From assembly GCA_014898415.1 (NCBI GenBank), contig RCTD01000013.1, forward strand, positions 1 through 64,000: 64,000 nt of DNA. Reading direction: 5' to 3'. Under the pieces are notes generated by a model. The model was not told the DNA's origin and searched no databases. It saw only the letters and a program-made list of their open reading frames with translations. The position numbers and the translations under genes are program-made. This DNA comes from Stromatinia cepivora. Its lineage: Eukaryota; Ascomycota; Leotiomycetes; Helotiales; Sclerotiniaceae. Within the stretch, counting starts at the first letter, position 1; each line of letters starts with the position of its first letter. Positions 10,549 to 20,670 of this stretch are shown one piece after another.

Positions 10549-11445
10549 CATCATGGTGTTGGCAAGAACTGGGCGTATCGATTTGTACGCCGGCATAAGG
10601 AGCTTAAGATATATCGGAATCGTGTTTATGACTACGAGAGAGTACTATGCGAAGATCCTGAGCTGATACAGAAGTGGTTCGGCATCGTACAGTACTATAA
10701 GACTAAATATGGTGTGGTTGATGCCGATGTCTACAACTTCGACGAGACAGGATTTATGATGGGTATTATCACAAGTAGTATGGTCATTAGTGGCTCAGAT
10801 CGACGTTACAAACCTAAGACTATTCAGCCTGGGAACCGGGAATGGGTTACGGCCATTATATGTGGAAGTGGTACTGGTGTTGATGTGCCCCCCTTCATCT
10901 TACTTCAGGGGACATACCACCTTTCCTCATGGTACGAGGAGGCTGAACTGCCCCGTAACTAGGCAATTCGAACAACTGAGAATGGATGGACTGATAATGA
11001 GACTGGTTTCGAGTGGCTAAAGCACTTCAATACTCATACTAAAGCTAGAAGTGTTAGTGGGTATCGCATCCTTATTCTTGATGGGCATGAGAGTCATCAC
11101 TCCCTTGAGTTTAAAGAGTACTGCCGTATCAACAACATTATATGTCTTGGATTGCCAGCTCATTCTTCTCATCTTACACAGCCATTCGATGTTGGTTGTT
11201 TTGGACCGCTCAAGAAGGCATATGGGACTCAGCTCGAGGGGTATATCCGAGCAAATATAACCCATATTACTAAGACTGATTTCTTGAAGGCATTCAAAGC
11301 TGCCTACTATATGGCTATTACGAAGGAGAACATTAAGGCTGGGTTTAAAGGTGCTGGATTAGTCCCTTTAAACCCAGATGCAGTGCTTTCTAAGATGGAT
11401 ATTCGACTACGTACGACTCATTCGCTATTGCCCGTAAAGAAGTAA
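10534..11445 (+). pseudogene. pogo-like transposase, DDE core (inverted, one internal stop)
   Basis: The frame reads GVGKNWAYRFVRRHKELK, YNFDETGFMMG (first catalytic Asp), PGNREWVTAI, ILDGHESHHS (second Asp), PAHSSHLTQPFDVGCFGPLK, and GFKGAGLVPLNPDAVLSKMD, the DDE_1 domain of pogo transposases. One in-frame TAG at 10960-10962 replaces the Trp expected in the P-x-N-W motif: TGG to TAG is a G-to-A change at a TpG site, as RIP makes. The helix-turn-helix start and C-terminal tail are missing from this strand but are found, in the right order, on the opposite strand at either side. Confidence 0.85.
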
Positions 11446-11449
11446 GCCG

Positions 11450-11692
11450 GGGAGGTAATCCTCTTGCCCCTAGGTCCAATATATAGCGAACTATCACCTC
11501 CTCTTCCGATTTAGTCAGATTTTATTGTACTTGCGGCCGTTCAGCGATGGCACGTCTTCCTTCCACCCTTGAACGTAGTGTTGATTCAGGCACACTGTAC
11601 ATCCTAGCAGCCTCCCTACAACTTTTTACGCGTCTCATTTTAATCGCCTCGATTGCTAGAATAATTCTAGCTTCTTTTGATTGAGATACCAT
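11450..11692 (-). pseudogene. pogo-like transposase, N-terminal helix-turn-helix segment
   Basis: From an ATG at 11692 the minus strand reads SQSKEARIILAIEAI, CREAARMYSVPESTLRSR (a psq-type helix-turn-helix), then a TAA, then LTKSEEEVIVRYILDL and RGLPPRL, the usual start of fungal pogo transposases. The frame then runs into the reverse complement of the DDE core. This N-terminal part and the C-terminal part at 9.7-10.5 kb share a strand, which shows that the core between them is what was flipped. Confidence 0.75.
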
Positions 11693-12056
11693 TGTTGGTT
11701 GTTGAGTAATTACGTGTTAAAGGTGGGTGGTGCGAAAATTAAAGGAAATGCGCAAGGTGGTGGGGTGCGCAAGGTCGTGGTAAACCACGTTACTGTATTA
11801 AAAAAGAACACTCTTAAATAAGATCCATTCCTATTTCTAATCATCTAATTAGATTATTCCTATATAGAATAGAGATAAATAAAAGATTAGTTCTAGAGAG
11901 TATACTAGTTGAATAAGTTGTCTCTTCATCCGCTGAATAAGTATAGTAGTACTGGAAACGAGAGTGATATAGGGAAGCAATATAAGAAGAAAAAAACCAA
12001 AAAACAACAACAAAAAGAAAGTCAACTCCTCTGACTGAAGGGCAGGCCTTGGTACT

Positions 12057-12916
12057 CTACTTAGCAAAGGCCAAAGCTCCCTCGTCTATGCCTAAGGCCC
12101 ATCTCATAGGGTCAAGGCAATTGGCAGGCGTGAAGCGATAGTGGTCTGGAGTCTTGAGCTTCACATAGCAGCGCTGAAGTTCAGCGTCCTCATAGTGGGA
12201 GTGCTTATAGTACACCGCAAAGTCTCTATATCCAGAGTATACAGAGAATAGGCAGTTAAGTAAAGGTTATAGGAAAGATAGTTCTTTAGGTAGTTGTATA
12301 GAGAGTACATACAGGCTCATCGATTTGCATATTGTTTACCTCCTTGTCCCACTTATTGAAAGATGACGGGACGTCCAAAGAGACGGAGCTGGGTTAGGAA
12401 TCGGCCTGTATACGTCAATGGTACATCAATCCGAAAGTATCCTTCTGTGCTTGCATTATCCATGAAGTGGCGGGTCCAGCACGCGGGGCGTATGGGCAGC
12501 TCGTCCGAGACGGCTCGAAGCTCTGTCTGTAGCAGGTCGCCTTCAACTGGATCGATACGGTTGTCCAGCGTGCGGATTGGTCTGGTTACTGGTCCCACGA
12601 TAAACATGGCCTACTTCTCTTGTTGTTCAACTATGGCCGAGCCGATGGCCGTGGCAATGTCCTGGCTGCGTGTTATAATTAAGGCAACCTATGCCGGCGT
12701 GTGCGCCATAATCACGAATCCGGTGGCAGTAGGCTATATGTCCTTCACGGCTTTGTCTCTCATAATGTGGCATATCTTCAGCCGGAGTACGTAAGGGTAT
12801 TTTGTTCCGGGTGGGGTGCTCTTTGGGGATACATATTATACCCTGGCCTACGAAGGCGCCGAAGATCTTTCTTAAGCTCGCGGGCCACGAAGGTGCGGCG
12901 CTCTCGATGTCCCTAA
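12057..12916 (-). pseudogene. unidentified coding-like remnants, minus strand
   Basis: Two stretches read like decayed protein. At 12262-12057 a 68-codon frame contains YYKHSHYEDAELQRCYVKLK and DPMRWALGIDEGALAFA before TAG. At 12607-12353 a frame contains MFIVGPVTRPIRTLDN and DVPLTYTGRFLTQLRLFGR. Upstream to 12916 two minus frames stay open in parallel, with in-frame stops in one of them. Between the two stretches lies a stop-rich gap. I do not recognise the family. They may be one gene of a lost element, because they lie downstream of a recombinase relic on the same strand. Confidence 0.35.
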
Positions 12917-13179
12917 GGAAATAGGCCTATACTATTGATCATCGATCATTATAGTCGAAGGCTGATACCATGCACGGTTTGCACATGATTCTTGAAATGC
13001 TGTAAGTGTTGGAGAACAAGCCCTTCAGATTGGCAAACAGAATAAGTACAGAAGATTCTCTGGGATTTCGGAACCTTTTTCAAATGGCTATCCACATAAT
13101 TCATCATTTTATACGGAATAGTGTAAGTCCGTATCCGATACTCATATACACTTCGATCGTCTCCGATACAGATAATGCA

Positions 13180-15474
13180 TTAGGTCTTTTTACAAACGAA
13201 GGGAAAAGGGTCTTCGTACAAAGATTGATCCTTGGGAGGCTCATCCTTGGGAGGCTCATCCTTGGGAGACTCGGAAGATCTTCGACTTGAGCGGTTACTA
13301 TGCGGAACTTCTTGTTCTTGTCGATAGGAGAGTGCGATCATTAAATCAATAGCACGGATCCAGCGGCTAACAATATCGTTTGGACTCAGATCCCTCGAAA
13401 GATCACAAAGCACCTCCTGGAATCGAATTCGTTTGGGAAACTAATGATGAACAATAGATTCAATATATTTATTTGTAGAAACCTTTTTGAATTGCCTCTT
13501 TAATTCTTCATCATGGATACGATCGAAATAATCTTGCTGGAACTCGATTTTGATAACTCGATCGTATTGTTTCTGTAACGAATCAATCTATCGTCGAAGT
13601 TGCTCACATTCTTTGCGGATGGTAAGTGAGGCTCGATGGTAAGATCCATATTGTCTTTTGTATTCCTCATATTCTCTTGTAAGTTTCATGATCTTTGGAT
13701 TCGGAGGGAGAGCCTTCAAAACCTTTTCCGGCATATTGATTGGGGCACGCGGATCGCATATAAGATTTATATAGGTAAAGGCACGAAGAAATCCGATATT
13801 TGTTGGCTAATCTAATACCACATCTTAAACAATAAACCAAACCTTTTCGTTAATATAGAACCCGCAAAAGACTCCTATCTGAAAGTTATACCTCATCACC
13901 TGATCACATACAACGATTGAAATTGCCCCTAAAAGATGTCAACAAAAATCCAACATATATACAGGAATCTCGTAACATCTACAGCATTTCCAGTACCTCA
14001 ACGGAAACAGTAGCTAATAAGCTTCTGTACAAATCCAGCAACCCAGTCAAGATAGTCAAGATAATAGGCAAAGGTTGAGTAACGGAGAGCCTTATATGCT
14101 GATATTAATAAACCATCAAATGTCCATAACGCCTACCGAAAGATCGGTATCTTGAGCTTCTCCGGTTTCCAGTGTACTAGAATTGCTTTGATAAGATCTT
14201 ATAGATTGCTAACAAAAAAGGGTTCGGCGTAAGTAAATCCGTTTACCTTGATAGTATTATCCCTGATGGCAATAGCTAAGATATAGCTAACAGGACAAAG
14301 AATTGGCAAAGTTTCTTCATGAAAAAGGAAGGTCGTCCTATAAACATTATATCAGCACGATCAAAACACTTCGATTTAGGAATATACGGTTTGGGTTTCC
14401 TGTCAGCTCCTTTATGATGAACAAGAGTGATCTCCATTCCAAGGAGATCGCGTTCTCCAGGGGTAGGATTTCGGACAATCCGAAGACGGATATCTTCATA
14501 ACAGAGAGCTTTGTATTCCCGTATAAGAACCTCCTCCTCATCATCTTTATCATCGCAATCGGAGACCTTTGAATCGACCCAAAGCTCTGGATTCTTATAT
14601 ATAGGATCATCATCTTTCGTGTCATCCAAGCCTTCATATTCTTTATCCCAATTGTTATCTTCATATGTTTGATCGTAATCGATAGCACTTTTCACCTTGC
14701 CTGCATCAACCAACTCAGCAGGTCGACAGCCAGTATAGATAAGGAGGAATATGATTGTTGTAAATGCCAAACGCTGATCTTCGATTGGAAATATAGATGT
14801 ATCCCGGACCCAGTGATGGATAAAAAGAAGGATAAGGTCGTCCACTCCCAATACTGGCTTTACTGTCTTTTCTCGTTTTAAAATGAACTCCTTGGCCAAG
14901 ATCGTATCGAGATACTACAATTGTGTGATCAGTAATCTGTCTCGGGGAAATAGTGACAAAGTATACTATCATACCTTGAAAACTTCTTTCGCATCATTCA
15001 TATCCATATACCGTCCATTGATTCGATTGTAGAGTTGTTTGAACTAAAGCAAATATTGATATACAGAATTGAATATACATATCTTATAATTCTTATAGAT
15101 ATACCGGAGAAATATTATAATAATCCCTTTATTGCATTTTTGAATAGCTGCCCGTCAGTATTGCTCGTTTCGGAAGTCGCAGAATTTGATATTATATAAG
15201 CTCTACAAAATGAAGATCAAGGTAGACGATTGTTTTCTTACTTTTTCCATTTGCAGTATATATCAGTGATGTTTTCCTTCGTGGCATCTGTATCTTTTGA
15301 TGTAAGAGGACCGTTTCCATTCAGCTTTTCAATATTGATTTCGTAGGCCTCTGATGTAAGCTTAGTTTTTTTAGGCCATTGCTGAAGATTACTACGTCGT
15401 AGAAGGAATTGCTGGAGATTAATATTCTCGGGGGCATTGTCACAAAGGCGGCGCTTTTTCGAAGTATTAGTCAT
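13180..15474 (-). pseudogene. DUF3435 tyrosine-recombinase-like protein (captain/Crypton type), decayed
   Basis: Read leftwards from ATG 15474: a Lys/Arg-rich start (TNTSKKRRL), a probable intron after KWKK, an exon ending KEVFK at about 14975, a GT-AG intron, then AKEFILKREKTVKPVLGVDDL. The core follows: IYTGCRPAELVDAG with the first catalytic Arg, an acidic insert, CYEDIRLRIVRNPTPGERD, VHHKGADRKPKP, WKPEKLKIPIFR and YCFR-stop-GTGNAVD, where TGA stands for the expected Arg. The helical tail RAPINMPEKVLKALPPNPK extends to three KDEPP repeats near 13240. Several stops and frameshifts interrupt the C-terminal half. DUF3435 proteins are the YR recombinases that mobilise Starship elements. No element boundaries could be proven here. 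Confidence 0.75.
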
Positions 15475-15724
15475 AATCAATAGTTGAAGAAGATTTGAAA
15501 GAGAGAGGAAAAAGGTAAATTGAAAAATATTCGAATATGAATGAAGAAGGTCTATTGCTAGGTGAGGTGAAAAGGTGTTGAGAAAAAGAGAAATGGGAAG
15601 GCCATAGTTTAAATAATAATGCGAGTCCTTGGTGTTGTGACCTACGAAAACAACACCATGAGAACCGAAGGAATCGGGGGTAGCTAGGAACAAAGGTAAC
15701 CGAGCATATAATTAGTTATGAAAT

Positions 15725-15754
15725 GGTAGGCACCTATCTTTGAAAGGTACCTAC
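15725..15754. repeat. short hairpin upstream of the DUF3435 gene
   Basis: GTAGGCACCT and AGGTACCTAC flank a 9-10 base loop with one mismatch in the stem. It lies 250 bases upstream of the recombinase start, where an element end might be, but nothing else marks a boundary. From here to 16550 I see no supported gene. Confidence 0.45.
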
Positions 15755-16553
15755 TATTTGGTAAGCACAAGGTTAGATAAGCAGTGGTACTACGAAGAGG
15801 GTTCATCCACAACCTCATGAGAAGGTCGAAATATTCATTGCCAAAAATTCACTTAACGTATATGATATTAATCAATTTCTTTTGAGTTATGAAGCTGGAC
15901 AATACGTTAGAGTGTGCAGCTGGGAAAAGAGTATGTATTACGCCTACGGCTTTAATCTTAGTACTCTTGCTATGGGCAGGTTCGATGTCAGGTATCAGTT
16001 CAAGAAAATTGAGTGGCTCGAAGAAACCTGAAGACTTCTATCGAATTAGACAGGGTTCTAAGAATTGATACAACCTTCTTCATTCGGCCAAAGAAGTTGT
16101 GATTCCTTTAATACTGTCAGATCCTTCTGTGCTGCCTGGAATATGACCTCTATCGTCTCTTAGTATAGCCTCCGATTTGGCTTCTTCCCCCTTCCCTTCC
16201 CTGATCATACCGTACTTTTACTATGAGTCGAGAAGAATGACTCTCTAATCCTGTCCCGACAATTACGAATAAGGAGCGTTTTTAAGAACAATTGCCGACC
16301 CTTCTAACCCACCACATTATACAAGCACCGATTCGTGTCGCAAAGGCTGTTCAATCGAATCAATGACGCGTGCATATATGCATAAGATTCACAAACGAGC
16401 CACACAGCGTAGGTCAACTAAGTAACACGGCAGTCATGCATCACGATTAATGTTACGAGTGGTGGTCTGAAACTTAAGTTAGACCAGTGCAATTTTGTTG
16501 TAAAATTGTAACACTCAAAATAGAATTAAGATTTCACCAATAGCAATAACATT

Positions 16554-17929
16554 TTAATTCGACAATAGCTTGAGACCACTAAATCCGAGAAGCTTCAACT
16601 GCTCCTCCACAAAGGTAATCGCTTTGCGATACATCTCAAACCCGCCTTCACACTTCCCGCTCTCTAGATGTTGAGTCAATCCACCCAAAGTCGAGAAACT
16701 CCTAGTTTTTGATAGATCTAGTGCTTTGACCTTTGGAATGAGTGACAAGGGGCAATGGAAGATCTTCGGAGCATGAGCTGCTGAATTTACATGCGCTTGG
16801 TAGGCTCTCACACTGCGGAATGGTTTTCGGTTGGGCTCACAGAGTTGACAATGCCGTTCCTGAGATATGGTGCTTAAATGTGAACTAGCATCACGATCCG
16901 TATCAGCCGGAAACGCATTCGACGATACATGATCTTCGCTCACGAACGACCATTCACTGGCATTATTACTATGGGTAGGAGTCAAGATAGCTTCACCGAT
17001 GATTGACCAGTCGCTATCGTTAGTAGTAGGTGTTAATGGTCCGCAGCCAATAGCGGACCACTCGCTAAAGCTGTCATCATCATCAGAAACTAGAGGAAGT
17101 GGTGTGAATTGGTCTTCATATGGATTTTCGGATGAAGGCTTGACCAAATCCGAGAGATGTGAAGTTTGACTTTGATTATTAGCTTCAATCAAATGCTTTG
17201 GGATTGGAGGAAGTAGTACTTAGCAGATATATGTTCAGAAGAGCGAATCGATTTGACTGCCTCAACCGATGTAATATAACGATTAGGATCGTGAGCGGAA
17301 ACGAGTAGGTGCATCTTGGCTCGAGTCATTCCCGATCTACAGCAACCGCTTTCAAGATGATTCAGGAGGGCAGATGGCATCGCGAACTTCTTGTTGCATT
17401 TTCCACCGGTTGGGCAAGGAATGTTACGATGGCTTGACATATGCTTTCTTAATTGTTTCTTGAGATGGAATGTCTCATCGCACTTGTTGCACTTGTGTGG
17501 GAGATTGTGAGAGCTCTTCGACATCAGAACTCCGACTTTGCAATTATGCTTCTTCCCAGAGAGATGTTTCTGCAAGAACTTTTGCTCTCGAAACGCTTCA
17601 TCGCACTCGCAGCAATGGTAGCTCAAGGTTTCCTGGTTGGTATACTCTCGATCGCAGTCACAGCAGTAATATGGAGTCGTATGCATAGTACTTCGTGCAT
17701 GCATGAGGTGCTTTCTAAGATTTGGGAAATAAATATCACACTCGCAACAATAGCAGTGTTCTGTAATTTGTCGATGATTTTGTAGTTCTGCCAGACCTAA
17801 ATATCTTTCTTTACATTGCATGCATTTTGGGTGCTCCTTCCGATTATGCTCGAAGGCTAGCTTTTTCTTGGTGAACTGGAGGCTGCAACGGAGGCAACTA
17901 AATGATTTCGCGGTCGCCGCAGCAGGCAT
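16554..17929 (-). pseudogene. multi-C2H2 zinc-finger protein with a frameshift
   Basis: From ATG 17929 (MPAAATAKSF) the frame encodes about ten Cys-Cys-His-His units: FSCLRCSLQFTKKKLAFEH, PKCMQCKERYLGLAELQNH, CYCCECDIYFPNLRKHLMH, YYCCDCDREYT and further fingers to CNKKFAMPSALLNHLESG. It stops at 17189. A second frame, offset by one base and opening just upstream at 17219, continues with PPIPKHLIEANN, an acidic/Ser-rich repeated SEWS-type linker, and a last finger region HCQLCEPNRKPFRSVRAYQAH, ending with QLKLLGFSGLKLL at 16554. In related fungal proteins these two parts are continuous, so one base change near 17200-17220 has broken the gene, or the assembly has an error. It is probably nucleic-acid binding and nuclear; the function is unknown. 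Confidence 0.7.
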
Positions 17930-17994
17930 GATCGACGGCTTGATAATCTTTCCTGGGCGTAAAATTATTCTGCTGAAAAACGACAGGTGATTGA

Positions 17995-18213
17995 TCAATC
18001 GATGATATTGTAATGTATCAAAAGAATTCCTTGAATATTTTTCTTTATAAGAATGATAAGATTGTAAATGAAATGGAAGCGATATCCATGTGCATGTTCC
18101 CAAGAGATAGATGCATTACCCCGCACTTGAGCGAGCTCACGAGCCATCAGCCCTGAGTAACCGATAAGATTACGATCACATCGGAAGCATTTTGTATATT
18201 TGTAAGACGACAT
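17995..18213 (-). pseudogene. stray C2H2-like fragment
   Basis: The frame begins MSSYKYTKCFRCDRNL and continues GYSGLMARE, resembling a finger start (C-x2-C, then Y-SGLM-) from the same kind of C2H2 protein, but the His pair is missing. It may be a duplicated finger exon. Confidence is low because it is only 30 residues of resemblance. Confidence 0.3.
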
Positions 18214-18310
18214 ACAGTATCTATGTGTACAGCAATTAATTTAATGAAATGCTATTACTAATTCGAATGCAGGTCAGTTTTGGCTACTTAGCCTAAGGCT
18301 CCAAAACCAG

Positions 18311-18600
18311 AAATTACGGGGGAGTGTTACGAGGCGACGAGTAGTTTAGGATGCCTATAACCTATAGGCGTAGAAATATCCAATTCGGAAGTGTTGGAGC
18401 TATAGAAAAACGCTATAGTCCTGATGCTTTCCTAAAGATATAAAAACAGAGTTTTCCGTATGCGGAAAACTCTAATGAAAAGTTTCTCGAATTTCTTACA
18501 ACTAATTGATTCATTGCCATTTGCTCTTCACAGGAAGTGCATCAAAACGTTAATCGATTCGACTCGGGGTACCGCGATCTTGTATGAATCTAATATGGTC
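18311..18600 (+). repeat. probable LTR fragment with hairpin
   Basis: A purine tract ACGGGGGAG immediately precedes TGTTACGAGGCGACGAGT, the pattern of a polypurine tract followed by the start of a 3' LTR. Within it are a TATA-like GATATAAAAAC at 18437 and a perfect 11-bp hairpin AGAGTTTTCCG-TATG-CGGAAAACTCT at 18448-18473. I could not find the other LTR or a clear TAACA end, so length and family are open. Confidence 0.45.
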
Positions 18601-19732
18601 AGGATCACTTAGGGGCAATTGCAATCAATTTGGTTTAATAACTAAGATGTATATCGATCGCGAAAAGGTCGTATTTCGAGGAAAACGTTTCCTTCGAAAT
18701 TTGTTGTGTAGTCGTGAAGGAGAATAGAATTGGTTATACATAAGTTAAACCAGGATATATAATACAATACAAGTAGGGCTCACGACTTCCCTAACGTGCT
18801 TTCACCTATCAAGTGTCGTTCTTAAAAAGTTCAAAGAGCTCTGCCCTAGGCCAAAACAGAGCTTCTCATACTTCCCACCCTGTTTGCTCCCTAAGGCTAT
18901 CCGGTATCTCCATCATGCCTTCTGCCCTATAGTACCCTATTGTAGACCGACACACACATCCGTTCTTTCGAGCCATATAAACAATATCATTGTCGCTGCT
19001 AGCTTAAAACACAGCTTTTCCAGCTCACTAACCAAAGCGCTGTTCGTAATCAGGTCATGAGACATGACCTATTCACCGGAGTCTTCAACAGGGCCTACAC
19101 AAATTAACATTGTCAGATTCAACGTGCAGGATGCTTTTCTTGAAAGTGAGATCTCTGATAATGGACTTTTTTGTAAGGGAGGTTATATATAGGTGATATA
19201 TATTGACGATATGCGCAAGTGGTGACTCAGGTCTTGTATTGACTTCACTATATTGATTTCAACTGATTGTCTATTTACAATGATAGAGGACCTGTATATA
19301 TAGGCCTCTTAGGGCTATTTAGAACCTTTCCTTTGTCTCCTGTATTTCTAATTGATATCGTCGTCGGTACTTACCTAGAATCTTCTGCAGGCCTTTGCCG
19401 ACATCGAATACCCCACATTCTGGTAATCTTAAATACAAGGCATCAAGGTTCACAGGTTTGTTAGATAAACACAAGCCACACAGGTGGCACAAAACAAAAC
19501 AGCTTATATCACATGAGTAGTGGCAAATGTCAAACAGAGTCTGTATTGAAATAATAACTGACCATAAGAAATGCTACTTGAATTAATGGCAATTCAATTT
19601 ATGTAAAGTTTAGTAATTTAATATAACTTAGTTAACGTGGTTTATCATCGAGTCACCAATATCACTGGGTCGCCATTTATTTTTATATACAAAAACGTCC
19701 GTGCATAGCTGTGCACTTCATTAACTAGTATT
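18601..19732. other. AT-rich stretch, no gene seen
   Basis: Only frames under 70 codons are present. The word TAACGTGGTTTA at about 19631 matches the terminal sequence proposed for the pogo element. Nothing else is recognisable. Confidence 0.4.
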
Positions 19733-20014
19733 TGTGACGCACAAGAGCCGTAGTAGAGCTGAATAAACAGGGTCAATTATGTTCTTTAGAATCTACAACT
19801 GAAGAACTATGGCTCGTAAGGAGCGACTAGATATATATACACAAATACCCATTTGTGGGCTGCGGGGTTGTGCGTATGCGTTATTAGGGTTACCATTTTA
19901 CCATATTAAATCGTATGATTCGTAACGCATGCGCACGGATGATCAGCTCATAAATTGATATGGGAGATAAGAGGTATCACGTGGTTAGCCTCCTGTGGTT
20001 CACGATTCGTGACA
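19733..20014 (-). repeat. 3' LTR of the Gypsy element, with adjoining polypurine tract
   Basis: On the minus strand the LTR would start TGTCACGAATCGTGAACC (20014 leftwards) and end GCGTCACA (19733), the TG...CA form. Directly upstream on the minus strand is CCGAAGGGGGGGGGTAG (about 20015-20031), a typical polypurine tract. The LTR length, 282 bp, is normal for fungal Ty3 elements. No second copy occurs in the window. Confidence 0.75.
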
Positions 20015-20099
20015 CTACCCCCCCCTTCGGAAAAGCTCGCCCTCGAGCGTTTCACTCCTCTGTTCCATTGCTATTTCATCGGAAACCAGGTTTTGTGAA

Positions 20100-20430
20100 G
20101 GTTCATGAGCTCTAAATCAATTAGATTGGTCATTTTGGTTGATTTGGTCAATTTACTGGAAATTGACCAAATTGACCAAATTAATCGACCAAATTGACCA
20201 AAATGACGAATGAATTGACCAAATCGACCAAATCGTTCATCAATTGGTTAAATTAATATTGATTCGTATTCTCCTTGATTTGGGGAACCTCTGAAAGGAA
20301 AAAGTTTCCATAGAAAAGGGAAGGAGGTTTAATTATGGTATAGTGATGATGGGTGGTTAATATGGTTAATTCCGAAATCGACCAAGTTAATCGACCAAAT
20401 TGACCAAATCAACCAAATTGAACGAAATCG
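20100..20430. repeat. TTGACCAAA nonamer clusters
   Basis: Between the chromodomain end and the polypurine tract, ATTGACCAAATTGACCAAAT-type units repeat about eight times at 20150-20235 and again at 20375-20425. At 20125-20150 the complementary TTGGTCAATTT form precedes them, so the region can fold back on itself. This is non-coding and probably belongs to the 3' untranslated part of the Gypsy element. Confidence 0.75.
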
Positions 20431-20670
20431 ACAGGGGTGACGTCACATTTCGTTCTTACCATGTTCAAGCTTCCCTTTGCATGATTTTTGAAATGATCAT
20501 AGGCATGAGTTTTTTGAAATATATTGCCTTCGTATTGTCTTGGTGGTGGCAGCTCGTCTGTTGTATGGAGCTCGGGCCATGTGCGTATACGATCAAATTC
20601 CTTCGAATTTGTATGGGTTTTCGATCCTTTCACGATCGTATGCGTACGCACCATCATAAAATCATAACAT

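Larger units (their letters stand above)
9738..11796 (-). mobile_element. pogo/Fot-like DNA transposon with inverted core
   Basis: A Tc1-mariner superfamily element whose gene lies on the minus strand. Its DNA-binding start (11692-11450) and C-terminal tail (10548-9738) read leftwards, but the DDE core (about 10550-11450) reads rightwards. The order of parts fits one element in which about 900 bp was inverted. The right end carries CGTGGTAAACCACG (about 11779-11792) followed by TTA, a plausible terminal inverted repeat. The left end is not seen, because LINE 3' sequence begins there. A MITE interrupts the tail at 9758-10095. The element cannot make transposase. Confidence 0.75.

Noticed and set aside
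13180..15780. Complete Starship element
   Set aside because: No boundaries, target duplication or cargo could be shown; only the recombinase relic is supported.
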